From the NCBI GenBank assembly GCA_964645585.1, contig CAZYAN010000056.1, positions 1 through 25,164 on the forward strand: DNA of 25,164 nucleotides. The letters run 5' to 3'. The translations under genes and the position numbers were made by a program. The stretch comes from DATGSL01 sp964645585 (GTDB lineage: Bacteria; Verrucomicrobiota; Verrucomicrobiia; Opitutales; T3Sed10-336). This document shows positions 15,875 to 23,394 of this stretch, piece by piece; position 1 is the first letter of the stretch; the number at the start of each line of letters is the position of its first letter. A model generated the notes under the pieces. It did not search any database, was not told the origin of the DNA, and saw only the letters and a list, made by a program, of their open reading frames with translations.

Positions 15875-15909
15875 GTTGCTGGCTGTCGGTTGTTACTTGT
15901 CAGTTGTCC
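15875..15909 (+). repeat. Degenerate heptamer tandem repeat
   Basis: Immediately after the DUF362 stop, five consecutive 7-base units read GTTGCTG, GCTGTCG, GTTGTTA, CTTGTCA and GTTGTCC. The period is clear although units vary. It resembles short tandemly repeated elements known in intergenic DNA of several bacteria. No coding role. Confidence 0.6.
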
Positions 15910-16001
15910 CGGGTATTTTGCTGTTTTTTTCGAAAAAGGGGATCATCGCGGTGAAACAGCTTGAGTTCGAGCCATCGGCGGGCTTGTTTTGGTAGGAAAC
16001 A

Positions 16002-16376
16002 ATGAACCTGTCCGATTACGTTCCCATTTTGATCCAGTTGCTTCTGGCGGCCGGCCTCGGTCTCTCCATTCTCGGCGCCAGCGTGGTTTTCGGGCAGCGT
16101 TCCCGGCCGAACGCGATCAAGGACAGTCCGTACGAATGCGGAGTGGAAGCCGGAGGGGAGGCGAAAGTTCGGTTTTCGGTCAAATTTTACGTGACGGCGA
16201 TGCTGTTTATTCTGTTCGATGTCGAGATCGTGTTTTTGATCCCTTGGGTGCTGGCCTTCCGTGATTTCCTTGCCGCATCGATTCCCATTTTATTGCCCGC
16301 GTTGTTTTTCCTGTTTCTGCTGATCCTCGGTTTGTTTTATGAAATCAGGAAAGGCGCGCTGGAATGGGAACGTTAG
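16002..16376 (+). CDS. nuoA: NADH-quinone oxidoreductase subunit A (lone)
   Basis: 124 residues with three membrane helices (~8-30, 62-85, 90-115). The NuoA signature is plain: K-D-S-P-Y-E-C-G-V-E in the first loop (the conserved Cys loop), VKFYVTAMLFILFDVEIVFL in helix 2, and an acidic GALEW tail. It is a membrane-arm subunit of respiratory complex I near the quinone channel. Length matches the family. It has a TAGGA ribosome site four bases before the ATG. Notably no nuoB, C or D follows, whereas nuoA normally leads the nuo operon; the rest must be elsewhere if complex I is made. Confidence 0.93.
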   Translation: MNLSDYVPILIQLLLAAGLGLSILGASVVFGQRSRPNAIKDSPYECGVEAGGEAKVRFSVKFYVTAMLFILFDVEIVFLIPWVLAFRDFLAASIPILLPALFFLFLLILGLFYEIRKGALEWER

Positions 16377-16439
16377 TTGGTTTCTCGCGTCCAAACCCGT
16401 GGCTCGCCCGGAGATGGTCCACCGGGAGTTCATGTCTGA

Positions 16440-17798
16440 ATGCGTCTCGACAAGTTCATCACCCGCAGTCGAATTATCGATCTCAAAAGCCGTGATCTGA
16501 AAGGGGCTTTGGACGAGTTGCTGACGGTATGCGTCAGCCGGTTCAAGGACCTTCGGAAGGCGAATTTGCTCGATGCGCTTTTGAAGCGGGAGGACACGAT
16601 GACAACCTACCTCGGGAACGGGGTGGCGCTCCCGCATATCCGGGTGAAAATGCCGCGCCGGTATATCCTGGCGGTCGGCCGGAGCGAGAACGGCGTGATG
16701 TACGACGGGATCAAGGACCACGAGAAGGTCCGGCTGATTTTCCTGCTGATCGCCGGGGAGGAGGAAAAGGACTATCTCCAGATGCTCGCGTCAATTGCGC
16801 GGCTGGTGAAGGAGAAGGAGCTCGTCGATGAGTTGATCAATGCGCCGGACCTCGACGGACTTCACGAGCGCCTGGTGCGCGGTGTCGGCGGTTCGGGCGG
16901 GAAGCCGGTGCACGTCGAGAAAAGCCGGATGAACCGGTTGATTTTCCGGCAGGCGGAGAAGATCGCGAAAGGGACGAACTGTTCGACGATGATGATTTTC
17001 GGCGACACGCTGACGGCCGGGATGGAAGCTTCCGAGTGGTTTCCCGAGCACCGCAGTGTGTTAGTGACGCGAACGGCTTCCGAACTGGTCGTCGATCCAA
17101 AAAAGATTGCCGCGACCATCCAGGTGCGAACCTTCTCGCGCCAGCGGCTCTCGCAGGTGCGCAGTGCCGTGCTGGTTGGATTGACGCGCGGGCTGATTCG
17201 CTTTACCGACCGGCTCTGCTGCGTCGGCGGCATTCCCGGGAGCAACCAGTTCGACACGATTGTTGTGCTCGATGTCGAGAAGGAGTTTCAAGTGCTTTTC
17301 CATGAGCAGGCCGACATCTTGCCTGCGGACGTGAAGCCCGAGGTCCTTGAGCGCGTGCTCGCGATTGCCACGGAACTCGCGGTCGAGGGCAGGGAAGGGC
17401 ATCCGGTCGGATCGCTGTTTATTTTGGGCGACAGCGAAAAGGTTTCCGAAATGGTCAAGCCGCTCGTGATGAACCCATTTTACGGGTACAAGGAAGAGGA
17501 CCGGAACATCATGAATCCGTTCATGGACGAGACCATCAAGGAATTCTCCTGCATGGATGGCGCGTTTGTGATTCGCGGCGACGGGGTCGTGCAGTCGGCC
17601 GGAAGTCTCATTCACGCGCCCGATTATTATCATTCGCTTCCGAGCGGGCTCGGGGCGCGGCACGCGGCGGCCGCGTCGATCTCGCTGGCCACCGATTGCA
17701 TTTCGATCGTGATTTCATCGAGCACGGGACAAGTAACCCTCTTTCGGCGCGGTGTGCGCTTGCCGCTGATCGAGAAAGCGAGCAGCGGCGGGTATTGA
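16440..17798 (+). CDS. PTS EIIA domain fused to DacZ-like diadenylate cyclase
   Basis: 452 residues. Residues ~1-150 are a PtsN/fructose-type EIIA domain with the phospho-acceptor His66 in LGNGVALPHIR. Residues ~160-315 resemble the pyruvate-kinase-C-like domain of archaeal DacZ (AEKIAKGTNCSTMMIFGDT; IPGSNQFDTIVVLDVEKEF). Residues ~320-445 are a DAC (DisA_N) domain: GHPVGSLFILGD, NPFYGY, Asp373-Gly374-Ala375 in the DGA motif, LPSGLGARHAAAASIS (Arg407-His408) and ISSSTGQVTLF. DAC enzymes condense two ATP into c-di-AMP, which controls potassium, osmolyte and wall balance. The classical RHR motif reads RHA here; I recall RHAAA in the DacZ branch, so activity is plausible. The EIIA domain may gate cyclase activity by phosphorylation, which is inference. 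GGGAG lies 11 bases before the ATG. Confidence 0.9.
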   Translation: MRLDKFITRSRIIDLKSRDLKGALDELLTVCVSRFKDLRKANLLDALLKREDTMTTYLGNGVALPHIRVKMPRRYILAVGRSENGVMYDGIKDHEKVRLIFLLIAGEEEKDYLQMLASIARLVKEKELVDELINAPDLDGLHERLVRGVGGSGGKPVHVEKSRMNRLIFRQAEKIAKGTNCSTMMIFGDTLTAGMEASEWFPEHRSVLVTRTASELVVDPKKIAATIQVRTFSRQRLSQVRSAVLVGLTRGLIRFTDRLCCVGGIPGSNQFDTIVVLDVEKEFQVLFHEQADILPADVKPEVLERVLAIATELAVEGREGHPVGSLFILGDSEKVSEMVKPLVMNPFYGYKEEDRNIMNPFMDETIKEFSCMDGAFVIRGDGVVQSAGSLIHAPDYYHSLPSGLGARHAAAASISLATDCISIVISSSTGQVTLFRRGVRLPLIEKASSGGY

Positions 17799-17879
17799 TT
17801 TTTTGGAATAAAGGTTGCAAGACGCGCGGGATCGCTCTCTTTTCGATAGTTTACATTCGATTCTGAAACCAATTCAGCC

Positions 17880-18044
17880 ATGAGAGAAACTGTCATTCTG
17901 GAATGCACCGAAGCGCGCAAAGAAGGTAAACCTGTTTCGCGTTACATGACGACGCGCAACAAAAAGACCCAGACGGAGCGGGTAGAGAAAAAGAAATACA
18001 ACCCGCACCTTCGGCGCCACACGCTCCATCGCGAGATCAAGTAA
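17880..18044 (+). CDS. rpmG: 50S ribosomal protein L33
   Basis: 54 residues: starts MRETVILECTEARKEGK, then SRYMTTRNKKTQTERVE and ends KKYNPHLRRHTLHREIK. This matches bacterial L33, a small basic protein of the large ribosomal subunit near the E site. Only one Cys is present, so it is the zinc-free (C-minus) form. Length is normal for the family. It stands alone, without rpmB or secE/nusG next to it. No clear Shine-Dalgarno is seen. Its short length makes it easy to miss, and long minus-strand frames over it are shadows. Confidence 0.93.
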   Translation: MRETVILECTEARKEGKPVSRYMTTRNKKTQTERVEKKKYNPHLRRHTLHREIK

Positions 18045-18243
18045 GACGCGGGAGATTCCGAGCGCCTGGCGCTGTCCCCGCGCTTGCATGGCGCATCGAT
18101 AACAACAAGCGGCAGCGGCTTCCAATCGCTGGTCCGCATAACAAAGAGGCGGGATTGGGCTTCCGGAGCTTTCCCAAGAAGCTCAAACGTCAGGCCCGGG
18201 ATGGGCCGTGATTGGATAGCGCATTGCGCTCTTCGGGCGCCGT
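18045..18243. other. Intergenic region between rpmG and a minus-strand small gene
   Basis: About 200 bases without a supported gene. Minus-strand frames are open here and extend antisense to rpmG, but the translations show no recognisable family. I see no tRNA-like fold or strong terminator. Confidence 0.4.
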
Positions 18244-18543
18244 CTATTTCCGTTCCGGAGAGCTTTCGCGCCCCCGCTTCTCGCCTCGGCTCGGCGCCTC
18301 TTCCTTCTTCCGCGCTTCCGCGCGCCTGTTTTCGCGCCAGTTGTCGCGGTATTTTCGTATCCAGTCGAGCAGCGCACGTTCGAAGCCGATATCGTACCCG
18401 ACCTTCTCCGACTCCAGCCATTTGTATTTCAAGATCTCCTCCCGCTCGGCCAGGAACTCCTGATAAAGGCTGGATTGCTTGATGAAATCTTCCTCCGGGC
18501 GATCCTTTCTGGTCTTATTCATCATCTGGGCGGCAGTCGCCAT
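18244..18543 (-). CDS. Small conserved hypothetical protein, charged helical
   Basis: 99 residues from the ATG at 18543; a TTG at 18588 would add 15. The core DFIKQSSLYQEFLAEREEI followed by KWLESEKVGYDIGFERALLDWI looks strongly constrained and helical. The W-x-x-S-E-K-x-G-x-D-I-G pattern recalls a motif in DUF4032-type proteins, but I cannot assign a family or function. The tail is a basic/acidic low-complexity stretch (RRAEARKKEE onward). No signal peptide or membrane segment, so cytosolic. It lies downstream of mrp on the same strand with a small ORF between, so co-transcription is possible. Confidence 0.65.
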   Translation of the reverse strand: MATAAQMMNKTRKDRPEEDFIKQSSLYQEFLAEREEILKYKWLESEKVGYDIGFERALLDWIRKYRDNWRENRRAEARKKEEAPSRGEKRGRESSPERK

Positions 18544-18716
18544 GGGAGCGGGTATATTTCCCGATGCGAATTCCGGGAGGGATTCCAACCTTGTTCGTTT
18601 GGCTTGTCAAGCGAGAGGAAGCCGCTGCAAACGGGGGTGCAGCCCGTCATCTCAAGAGGCGTTTGCCAGAGCTTTTCGAGGTTATTCAAGGCGGAAAAAT
18701 CGTCAAAGCGGCTCAT
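18522..18716 (-). CDS. Small ORF coupled to mrp, hypothetical
   Basis: 64 residues. Its ATG overlaps the mrp stop as ATGA (18713-18716), a typical translational coupling arrangement. The first ~22 residues (MSRFDDFSALNNLEKLWQTP) look protein-like and helical. The rest, from CTPVCSGFL to the stop, looks unconstrained. It ends inside the start of the next small gene in another frame. One reading is that it is the true N-terminus of that gene, separated by a frameshift; another is that it is a chance frame. Not recognised. Confidence 0.35.
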   Translation of the reverse strand: MSRFDDFSALNNLEKLWQTPLEMTGCTPVCSGFLSLDKPNEQGWNPSRNSHREIYPLPWRLPPR

Positions 18717-19777
18717 GAATTTCCGGCATGTTCGAGCCGGTCGAGGAGTGTCCGCGCCATCTTGAAAAATGCACGAGCGGCAGGGCCGTCGGGGGAGGCG
18801 ATCACCACCGGAACACCTGCGTCTCCGCCCTGCCGGATCTCCGGATCAAGCGGGAGTTCACCGAGAAATGGCGCATTGAGAGCCTCAGCGGTTTTCCGGC
18901 CGCCGTTTTCGCCGAAGACCCGGATCTTTTCGCCTGTGCCCGGGGTTTCCAGGAAACTCATGTTCTCGGCGACGCCGAGAACCGGGACGTTCACCTTTTC
19001 GAACATCTTCGCGCCGCGCAAAGCGACGTTGGTCGCGGCCGGTTGCGGTGTGGTTACAATCACGGCTCCGTCGAGGGGAATCGTTTGCACAAGTGACAGC
19101 TGAGCATCCCCCGTGCCAGGCGGCAGATCGATCACGAGAACTTCGAGTTCTCCCCACCGGACGTTCTGGGCGAATTGCTGGATCGCCTTCATGATCATCG
19201 GGCCGCGCCAGACCACCGGTGCATCCTCGTCGATGAGAAATCCCATCGACATGACTTTCACGCCGAAGTTTTCCAGCGGCAGGATGCTGTTTCCCTGAAT
19301 TTGCGGGCGCCCGCTGATGCCGATCATCAGCGGGACCGACGGTCCGTAGATGTCGCAATCCATCAACCCGACCCGGCCCGTGCCGCGGAGGAGCGATTCG
19401 AGAGCGCAGGCGAGGTTGACCGCGAACGTCGATTTTCCGACGCCGCCTTTGCCGCTCGCGACCGCGATCGCGTAGCGGACACCGGGCATTTTGCCAATCA
19501 TCCCCTGTGCCCCGCCGGCGGCCGGCGGGGTTTTGGGCGCCGCGACCGCCACCTGTACCGTCACTTCGCGAATTCCGGGCAGGCCCCGCAGCACAGTCTC
19601 CACATCGCTCTTCAGTTGCGCCGGGATTTTCGGGTCGGCTGTCGTGACCGCCAGCTGGACTTCGGCGGCACCCTCATTCAAGTTGACCGCCTTCACCAGG
19701 CCAAACGAAAGAATATCCCGGCTGAACCCAGGATACTTGACCTGCTTCAGCGCTTCCTTGATCTCCTCGACATTCAT
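18713..19777 (-). CDS. mrp: Mrp/ApbC-type Fe-S carrier P-loop ATPase
   Basis: 354 residues. An N-terminal MIP18/DUF59 domain (~3-80) precedes a Pro/Ala linker and a ParA-like P-loop ATPase with the deviant Walker A SGKGGVGKST (residues 108-117), MDCDIYGPSVP, WRGPM and IDLPPGTGDAQLS. Mrp/ApbC/NBP35 proteins carry or assemble Fe-S clusters for target enzymes, possibly including aconitase. The C-terminal Cys pair that usually follows ENMSYF is missing: residues 271-293 read ENMSFLETPGTGEKIRVFG. So the canonical bridging-cluster site is absent, as in some other Mrp proteins. Cytosolic. A divergent region with a hairpin separates it from the tolB-like gene. Confidence 0.93.
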   Translation of the reverse strand: MNVEEIKEALKQVKYPGFSRDILSFGLVKAVNLNEGAAEVQLAVTTADPKIPAQLKSDVETVLRGLPGIREVTVQVAVAAPKTPPAAGGAQGMIGKMPGVRYAIAVASGKGGVGKSTFAVNLACALESLLRGTGRVGLMDCDIYGPSVPLMIGISGRPQIQGNSILPLENFGVKVMSMGFLIDEDAPVVWRGPMIMKAIQQFAQNVRWGELEVLVIDLPPGTGDAQLSLVQTIPLDGAVIVTTPQPAATNVALRGAKMFEKVNVPVLGVAENMSFLETPGTGEKIRVFGENGGRKTAEALNAPFLGELPLDPEIRQGGDAGVPVVIASPDGPAARAFFKMARTLLDRLEHAGNS

Positions 19778-19937
19778 TTTCTTTTAAAAAGATCCGAATC
19801 GGCCCGGCGCCGCAACAAATGGGTTGTCGGCCGCGGAATCCATCCCAAGGATTCCGAACAAGCCAGTTCATCCGGCCTCACTAACCTTTAGGGAACGGGG
19901 CAGGTTGTAAAGAGAGGAACAAACACTGAACGCGAAA
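19778..19937. promoter_or_regulatory. Divergent intergenic region with a hairpin
   Basis: 160 bases between mrp (minus) and the tolB-like gene (plus). A perfect 7-bp inverted repeat, GGAATCC at 19835-19841 and GGATTCC at 19849-19855, has a 7-base spacer. It could be an operator or an RNA hairpin. No consensus promoter stood out. Confidence 0.4.
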
Positions 19938-21194
19938 ATGATCGTCACACCCGCTCAACGGATTTTTTGCACCCGCTCAACCTTCCTTCGCCGCGCCGCC
20001 TGGCTCTTCGCCGGGATGCTGACCGGCCTTCTCCCGATTCCGGAGGCCGCGGCGCAGAGAGAGATCGATATCGGCCGCGTGGATGTTCGCGGCGGACGCG
20101 AAGTGATCCCCATCCAGATCGTTTCCAGCAATGCTGAATTCAAACAGCTCGCGGAGCGGGCGTTCCAGTCGCACGGCGCATACCGGGTGGCGCGCGACCG
20201 CGGCTCGGCCGCATTCGTTTTCGCGTTTCAGCCAGGGTCGAACAGCAGCTCGGTCAACCTGGAGATCACCGCTGGAAGCGGCACGCACCGGGAGACAGTG
20301 GCCGGTTCCGACGCCCGCAATGCCCTGTTCCGCGCCGCCGATATCGCCGTGGCCAAGACCACTGGCCAGCCCGGCTTTTTCGCCGGCAAGATCACCTTCG
20401 TCGCGGAGCGAAGCCGGGGCGCGCGCGAAGTCTTCGTATCCGATTTGTTCCTCACGCAGGTGCGGGCGGTGACGAATGACGGGGCGGATTCGGTCGGCCC
20501 GCGCTGGTCGCCCGACGGACAGTCCATCCTCTACACGAGTTATTACCGAAACGGGTTTCCGGATATTTTCAAAATCGATATGATCACGCGCCGGCGGACG
20601 CCGTTTGTGCAGGTGAAGGGGACGAATACCGGCGCGCGATTCAGTCCAGACGGCACCCAGGTCGCCATGACGCTTTCCGGCGCCGGCAATCCCGAAGTAT
20701 ATATCAGCAATGCCGCGGGGAAAAACATCCGGCGGCTCACGCGCACCGACGCGGTTGAATCGTCCCCGAGCTGGTCGCCGGACGGCCGCCGGCTGGTGTT
20801 CACTTCTGATCGCAACGGACGCCCGCAATTGTTCGTTATGAACGCGTCAGGCGGAGAAATGAGCCGGATCCCGACCAACATCAGCGGCAATTGCACGGAG
20901 CCCGACTGGAACCCGCGCGACCCGAACCAAATTATCTTCACCGCGGCGGTCGGCGGCCGCTTCGCGCTGGCTCTTTATGATTTCACCAAGCGGGAGAGCC
21001 GATTCCTGACGCAAGGATCCGGGGACGCCGTCGCGCCGTGCTGGACGAATGACGGCCGCCACGTCATCTTTACGCATCGCACCGCATCCACGAGCAACCT
21101 GATGCTGCTCGACACGCAAACCGGGAAGACGACGCGCCTCAGTGACAGCCGGCTCGGAAAAGCCTCTCATGCCGATTTTTGGATCGGGAGGTGA
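19938..21194 (+). CDS. TolB-like periplasmic beta-propeller protein
   Basis: 418 residues. A signal peptide (basic n-region around residues 14-19, cleavage after PEAAA at about 38) precedes a TolB N-terminal-type domain (~40-150) and PD40 propeller blades, seen as repeats of the SPDG type: PRWSPDGQSILYTS, ARFSPDGTQVAMTLSG, PSWSPDGRRLVFTSDRNG, then degenerate DWNPRDPNQIIFT and CWTNDGRHVIFTH. Length fits TolB (~430). TolB works with Pal and TolQRA in outer-membrane constriction, but none of these genes is adjacent, so it may be a TolB-like paralogue. An AGAGGA lies ~20 bases upstream, too far to be convincing. Confidence 0.88.
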   Translation: MIVTPAQRIFCTRSTFLRRAAWLFAGMLTGLLPIPEAAAQREIDIGRVDVRGGREVIPIQIVSSNAEFKQLAERAFQSHGAYRVARDRGSAAFVFAFQPGSNSSSVNLEITAGSGTHRETVAGSDARNALFRAADIAVAKTTGQPGFFAGKITFVAERSRGAREVFVSDLFLTQVRAVTNDGADSVGPRWSPDGQSILYTSYYRNGFPDIFKIDMITRRRTPFVQVKGTNTGARFSPDGTQVAMTLSGAGNPEVYISNAAGKNIRRLTRTDAVESSPSWSPDGRRLVFTSDRNGRPQLFVMNASGGEMSRIPTNISGNCTEPDWNPRDPNQIIFTAAVGGRFALALYDFTKRESRFLTQGSGDAVAPCWTNDGRHVIFTHRTASTSNLMLLDTQTGKTTRLSDSRLGKASHADFWIGR

Positions 21195-21200
21195 AAGAGT

Positions 21201-21216
21201 TGTTGGGTGTTGGGTG
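21201..21216 (+). repeat. Heptamer tandem repeat TGTTGGG
   Basis: Two exact copies of TGTTGGG plus TG lie seven bases after the tolB-like stop. It is similar in composition and period to the heptamer tract at 15875-15909. The stretch that follows contains a small hairpin CCCTG-TTT-CAGGG at 21236-21248. Confidence 0.45.
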
Positions 21217-21314
21217 CTTTTGTCCGGTTAGGCCGCCCTGTTTCAGGGTAGTCAGCGCCCTCCAAAACTCCGGCCTCCGATTTTGGGGTGGAACATTCGC
21301 GGGACGTTTCCAGA

Positions 21315-23360
21315 ATGGCGGCTCGTATGGCTTATCCGTCTCGTCCGCCGTTCCTCGAAGAGAGGGATCTCGATCCAGCCGCGCTGGATGACATCCAGAC
21401 CGCCCTTCTGCGCTGTTATTCGTGGATGTATCTCTCTCGTGTCGCCGACAACCGAATTCTTGAGCTCTTTCGCCAAGGGCGCATCCGCGGCACCGTCGCC
21501 GGCGGGCAGGGCAACGAAGGGCTGGTCGTGCCGGTTGCGCTGCTCGCGAACAAGGAGATCGACGTCGTCTCCTTCAGTCATCGCGGGCTCGGCGGAAAGC
21601 TGATCTGGAGCATGGAGCTGGGCGATCATCTCAGCCACTATCTCGCCAACAGCGGCAGTCCGACCCGCGCCCGCGAGGGAAATGTCCACTACGGCGACGC
21701 GGCGGCCCGCAGTTATCCGATGATCAGTCATCTCGGGGTGATGCCGTCAAACGTCCTCGGCGGCGCCGATTCGCAGCGGCGACAGGGCCGGGAGGCGGTC
21801 GGCTTTACCTTTTTCGGGGACGGGGCGAGCAGCACCGGCGACATTCACGAGTGCATGAACATCGCCACACTGTTCCGGCTCCCGATCGTGTTCATTATCG
21901 AGAACAACGAATACGCCTACTCGACGCCGACATCCGAGCAGTTCGCGACGCCGGATCTTGTTCGCCGCGCGCACGGCTACGGGATGGAGGGAATCAGTAT
22001 CGATATTTGTGATACAGAGGCAACGCTCCGGACACTCGCCGATGTGATCGGCCGCGTCCGAAGTGAACGTTTTCCGATGCTTGTCGAGGCAAAATGCCTG
22101 CGGTTGCGGGGGCACGCCGCGTACGACACGTGCGACTATGTTCCGCCCGAAGTTTCCGCTTCCTGGGAGACGCGGGACGCCCTCCCGCGCTTGCGGGCGC
22201 GTCTGGTTGAGGGGGGACTGGAGGCGGAGATTGAGCGGCGCGAATCCGCGATCGGGGAATTCGTCGAGGAATCGCTGAGCGCGGCCTTCGGGCATCCGCC
22301 GGCGGAACCGGACGGAATGTTCGACGACGCTTTCGCGCCGACGAGGCTCGGCGTTTCGTGGAAAAAAGATGGACCGCGCGAAAAACTGACCGTTGCCCAG
22401 GCCTTGCAGCGTGCGCACCGGAAGATTCTGCGCGAGCGGCCAGAAGCGATCGTGCTCGGGCAAGACATCGCGACGTATGGCGGCGCGTTTAAGGTGACCG
22501 AAGATCTTTACGAAGAATTTGGCCGCGAACGGGTCGTTAACACTCCGGTGGCGGAGTCAGCGACAGTCGGCTACTGCATCGGACTCGCGTTGAACGGGCA
22601 TCGCCCAATCCTCGAATTTCAGTTCGCGGATTTTGCCACCGACGCGACGACCCAGATTGTGCTGAATGCCGCGACCTATTATTTCCGGGCGGGAGCGAAG
22701 GTGCCGCTCGTCTTTCGCCTGCCGTGCGGCGGCGGCCTGACGTTCGGGTCGTTTCACTCGCAGGAACTGGAAACCCTGTTTCTCCATATGCCTGGATTGA
22801 AGGCGCTCTATCCGAGCACGCCGCAAGACGCTTTCAACGCATTGCTCGCGGCGTATGAGGACGACAATCCGGTAATCCTGTTCGAGCACAAGGCGCTGTA
22901 CCGGCGCTTCAAGCAGGAGGTGGCGTTCGACCCGGATTACCGGTCGGTCTGGGAGCCGCGCCAAGTCACATCCGGCGACACCGCGACGGTCGTCAGTTAC
23001 GGCGACATGCTCCACGAAACCGCTAGCGCGATTGAGTATTTAGAAAATGAATACGAGCAAACCTTCGACCTGTTCGATCTGCGGGCGCTGTCGCCGCTGC
23101 GCTTGGACCGGATTCGGGAATCGCTTCGCCGAACCCGTCGGCTGATTGTGGTTCATGAAGGGCGGCGGACGGCCGGGTTCGGTGCGGAGCTGGTCGCGCG
23201 TCTGACCGAGGAACTGTTTTTTGAAATGGAGGCGCCGCCGTTGCGCATCGCGTCGGCCGACATCCCGGTGCCGTTCGCGCCGGAACTCGAAAGCGCCTAT
23301 CGTCCAACCCGTGACAAAATCATCGAGGAAATATTGGCCTGGACGGAGGCGTCTGTTTAA
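21315..23360 (+). CDS. Fused alpha+beta E1 of a 2-oxoacid dehydrogenase complex
   Basis: 681 residues from the ATG at 21315; GTG at 21288 would add nine and ATG at 21327 would remove four. The first half is a thiamine diphosphate-binding E1 alpha: FSHRGLGG and the TPP motif GDGASSTGD ending in ENN with the canonical 26-residue spacing. The second half (from about REKLTVAQAL, near 22380) is E1 beta: VLGQDIATYGGAFKVTEDL, NTPVAESATVGYCIGLAL, FEHKALYRR and a transketolase-C domain. It decarboxylates a 2-oxoacid (pyruvate or branched-chain) and passes the acyl group to lipoyl-E2. Such fusions are usually annotated as alpha-ketoacid or pyruvate dehydrogenase E1. No E2 or E3 gene is nearby, so substrate is unresolved. 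Confidence 0.93.
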   Translation: MAARMAYPSRPPFLEERDLDPAALDDIQTALLRCYSWMYLSRVADNRILELFRQGRIRGTVAGGQGNEGLVVPVALLANKEIDVVSFSHRGLGGKLIWSMELGDHLSHYLANSGSPTRAREGNVHYGDAAARSYPMISHLGVMPSNVLGGADSQRRQGREAVGFTFFGDGASSTGDIHECMNIATLFRLPIVFIIENNEYAYSTPTSEQFATPDLVRRAHGYGMEGISIDICDTEATLRTLADVIGRVRSERFPMLVEAKCLRLRGHAAYDTCDYVPPEVSASWETRDALPRLRARLVEGGLEAEIERRESAIGEFVEESLSAAFGHPPAEPDGMFDDAFAPTRLGVSWKKDGPREKLTVAQALQRAHRKILRERPEAIVLGQDIATYGGAFKVTEDLYEEFGRERVVNTPVAESATVGYCIGLALNGHRPILEFQFADFATDATTQIVLNAATYYFRAGAKVPLVFRLPCGGGLTFGSFHSQELETLFLHMPGLKALYPSTPQDAFNALLAAYEDDNPVILFEHKALYRRFKQEVAFDPDYRSVWEPRQVTSGDTATVVSYGDMLHETASAIEYLENEYEQTFDLFDLRALSPLRLDRIRESLRRTRRLIVVHEGRRTAGFGAELVARLTEELFFEMEAPPLRIASADIPVPFAPELESAYRPTRDKIIEEILAWTEASV

Positions 23361-23394
23361 GGGGACGCGCCGGGATCGGGCAACTTTGCTGAAA

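Noticed and set aside
17942..18421. 159-residue minus-strand open frame over rpmG
   Set aside because: Overlaps the clear L33 gene and the small minus-strand gene in another frame. A weak acetyltransferase-like look in one frame was not consistent enough to support.
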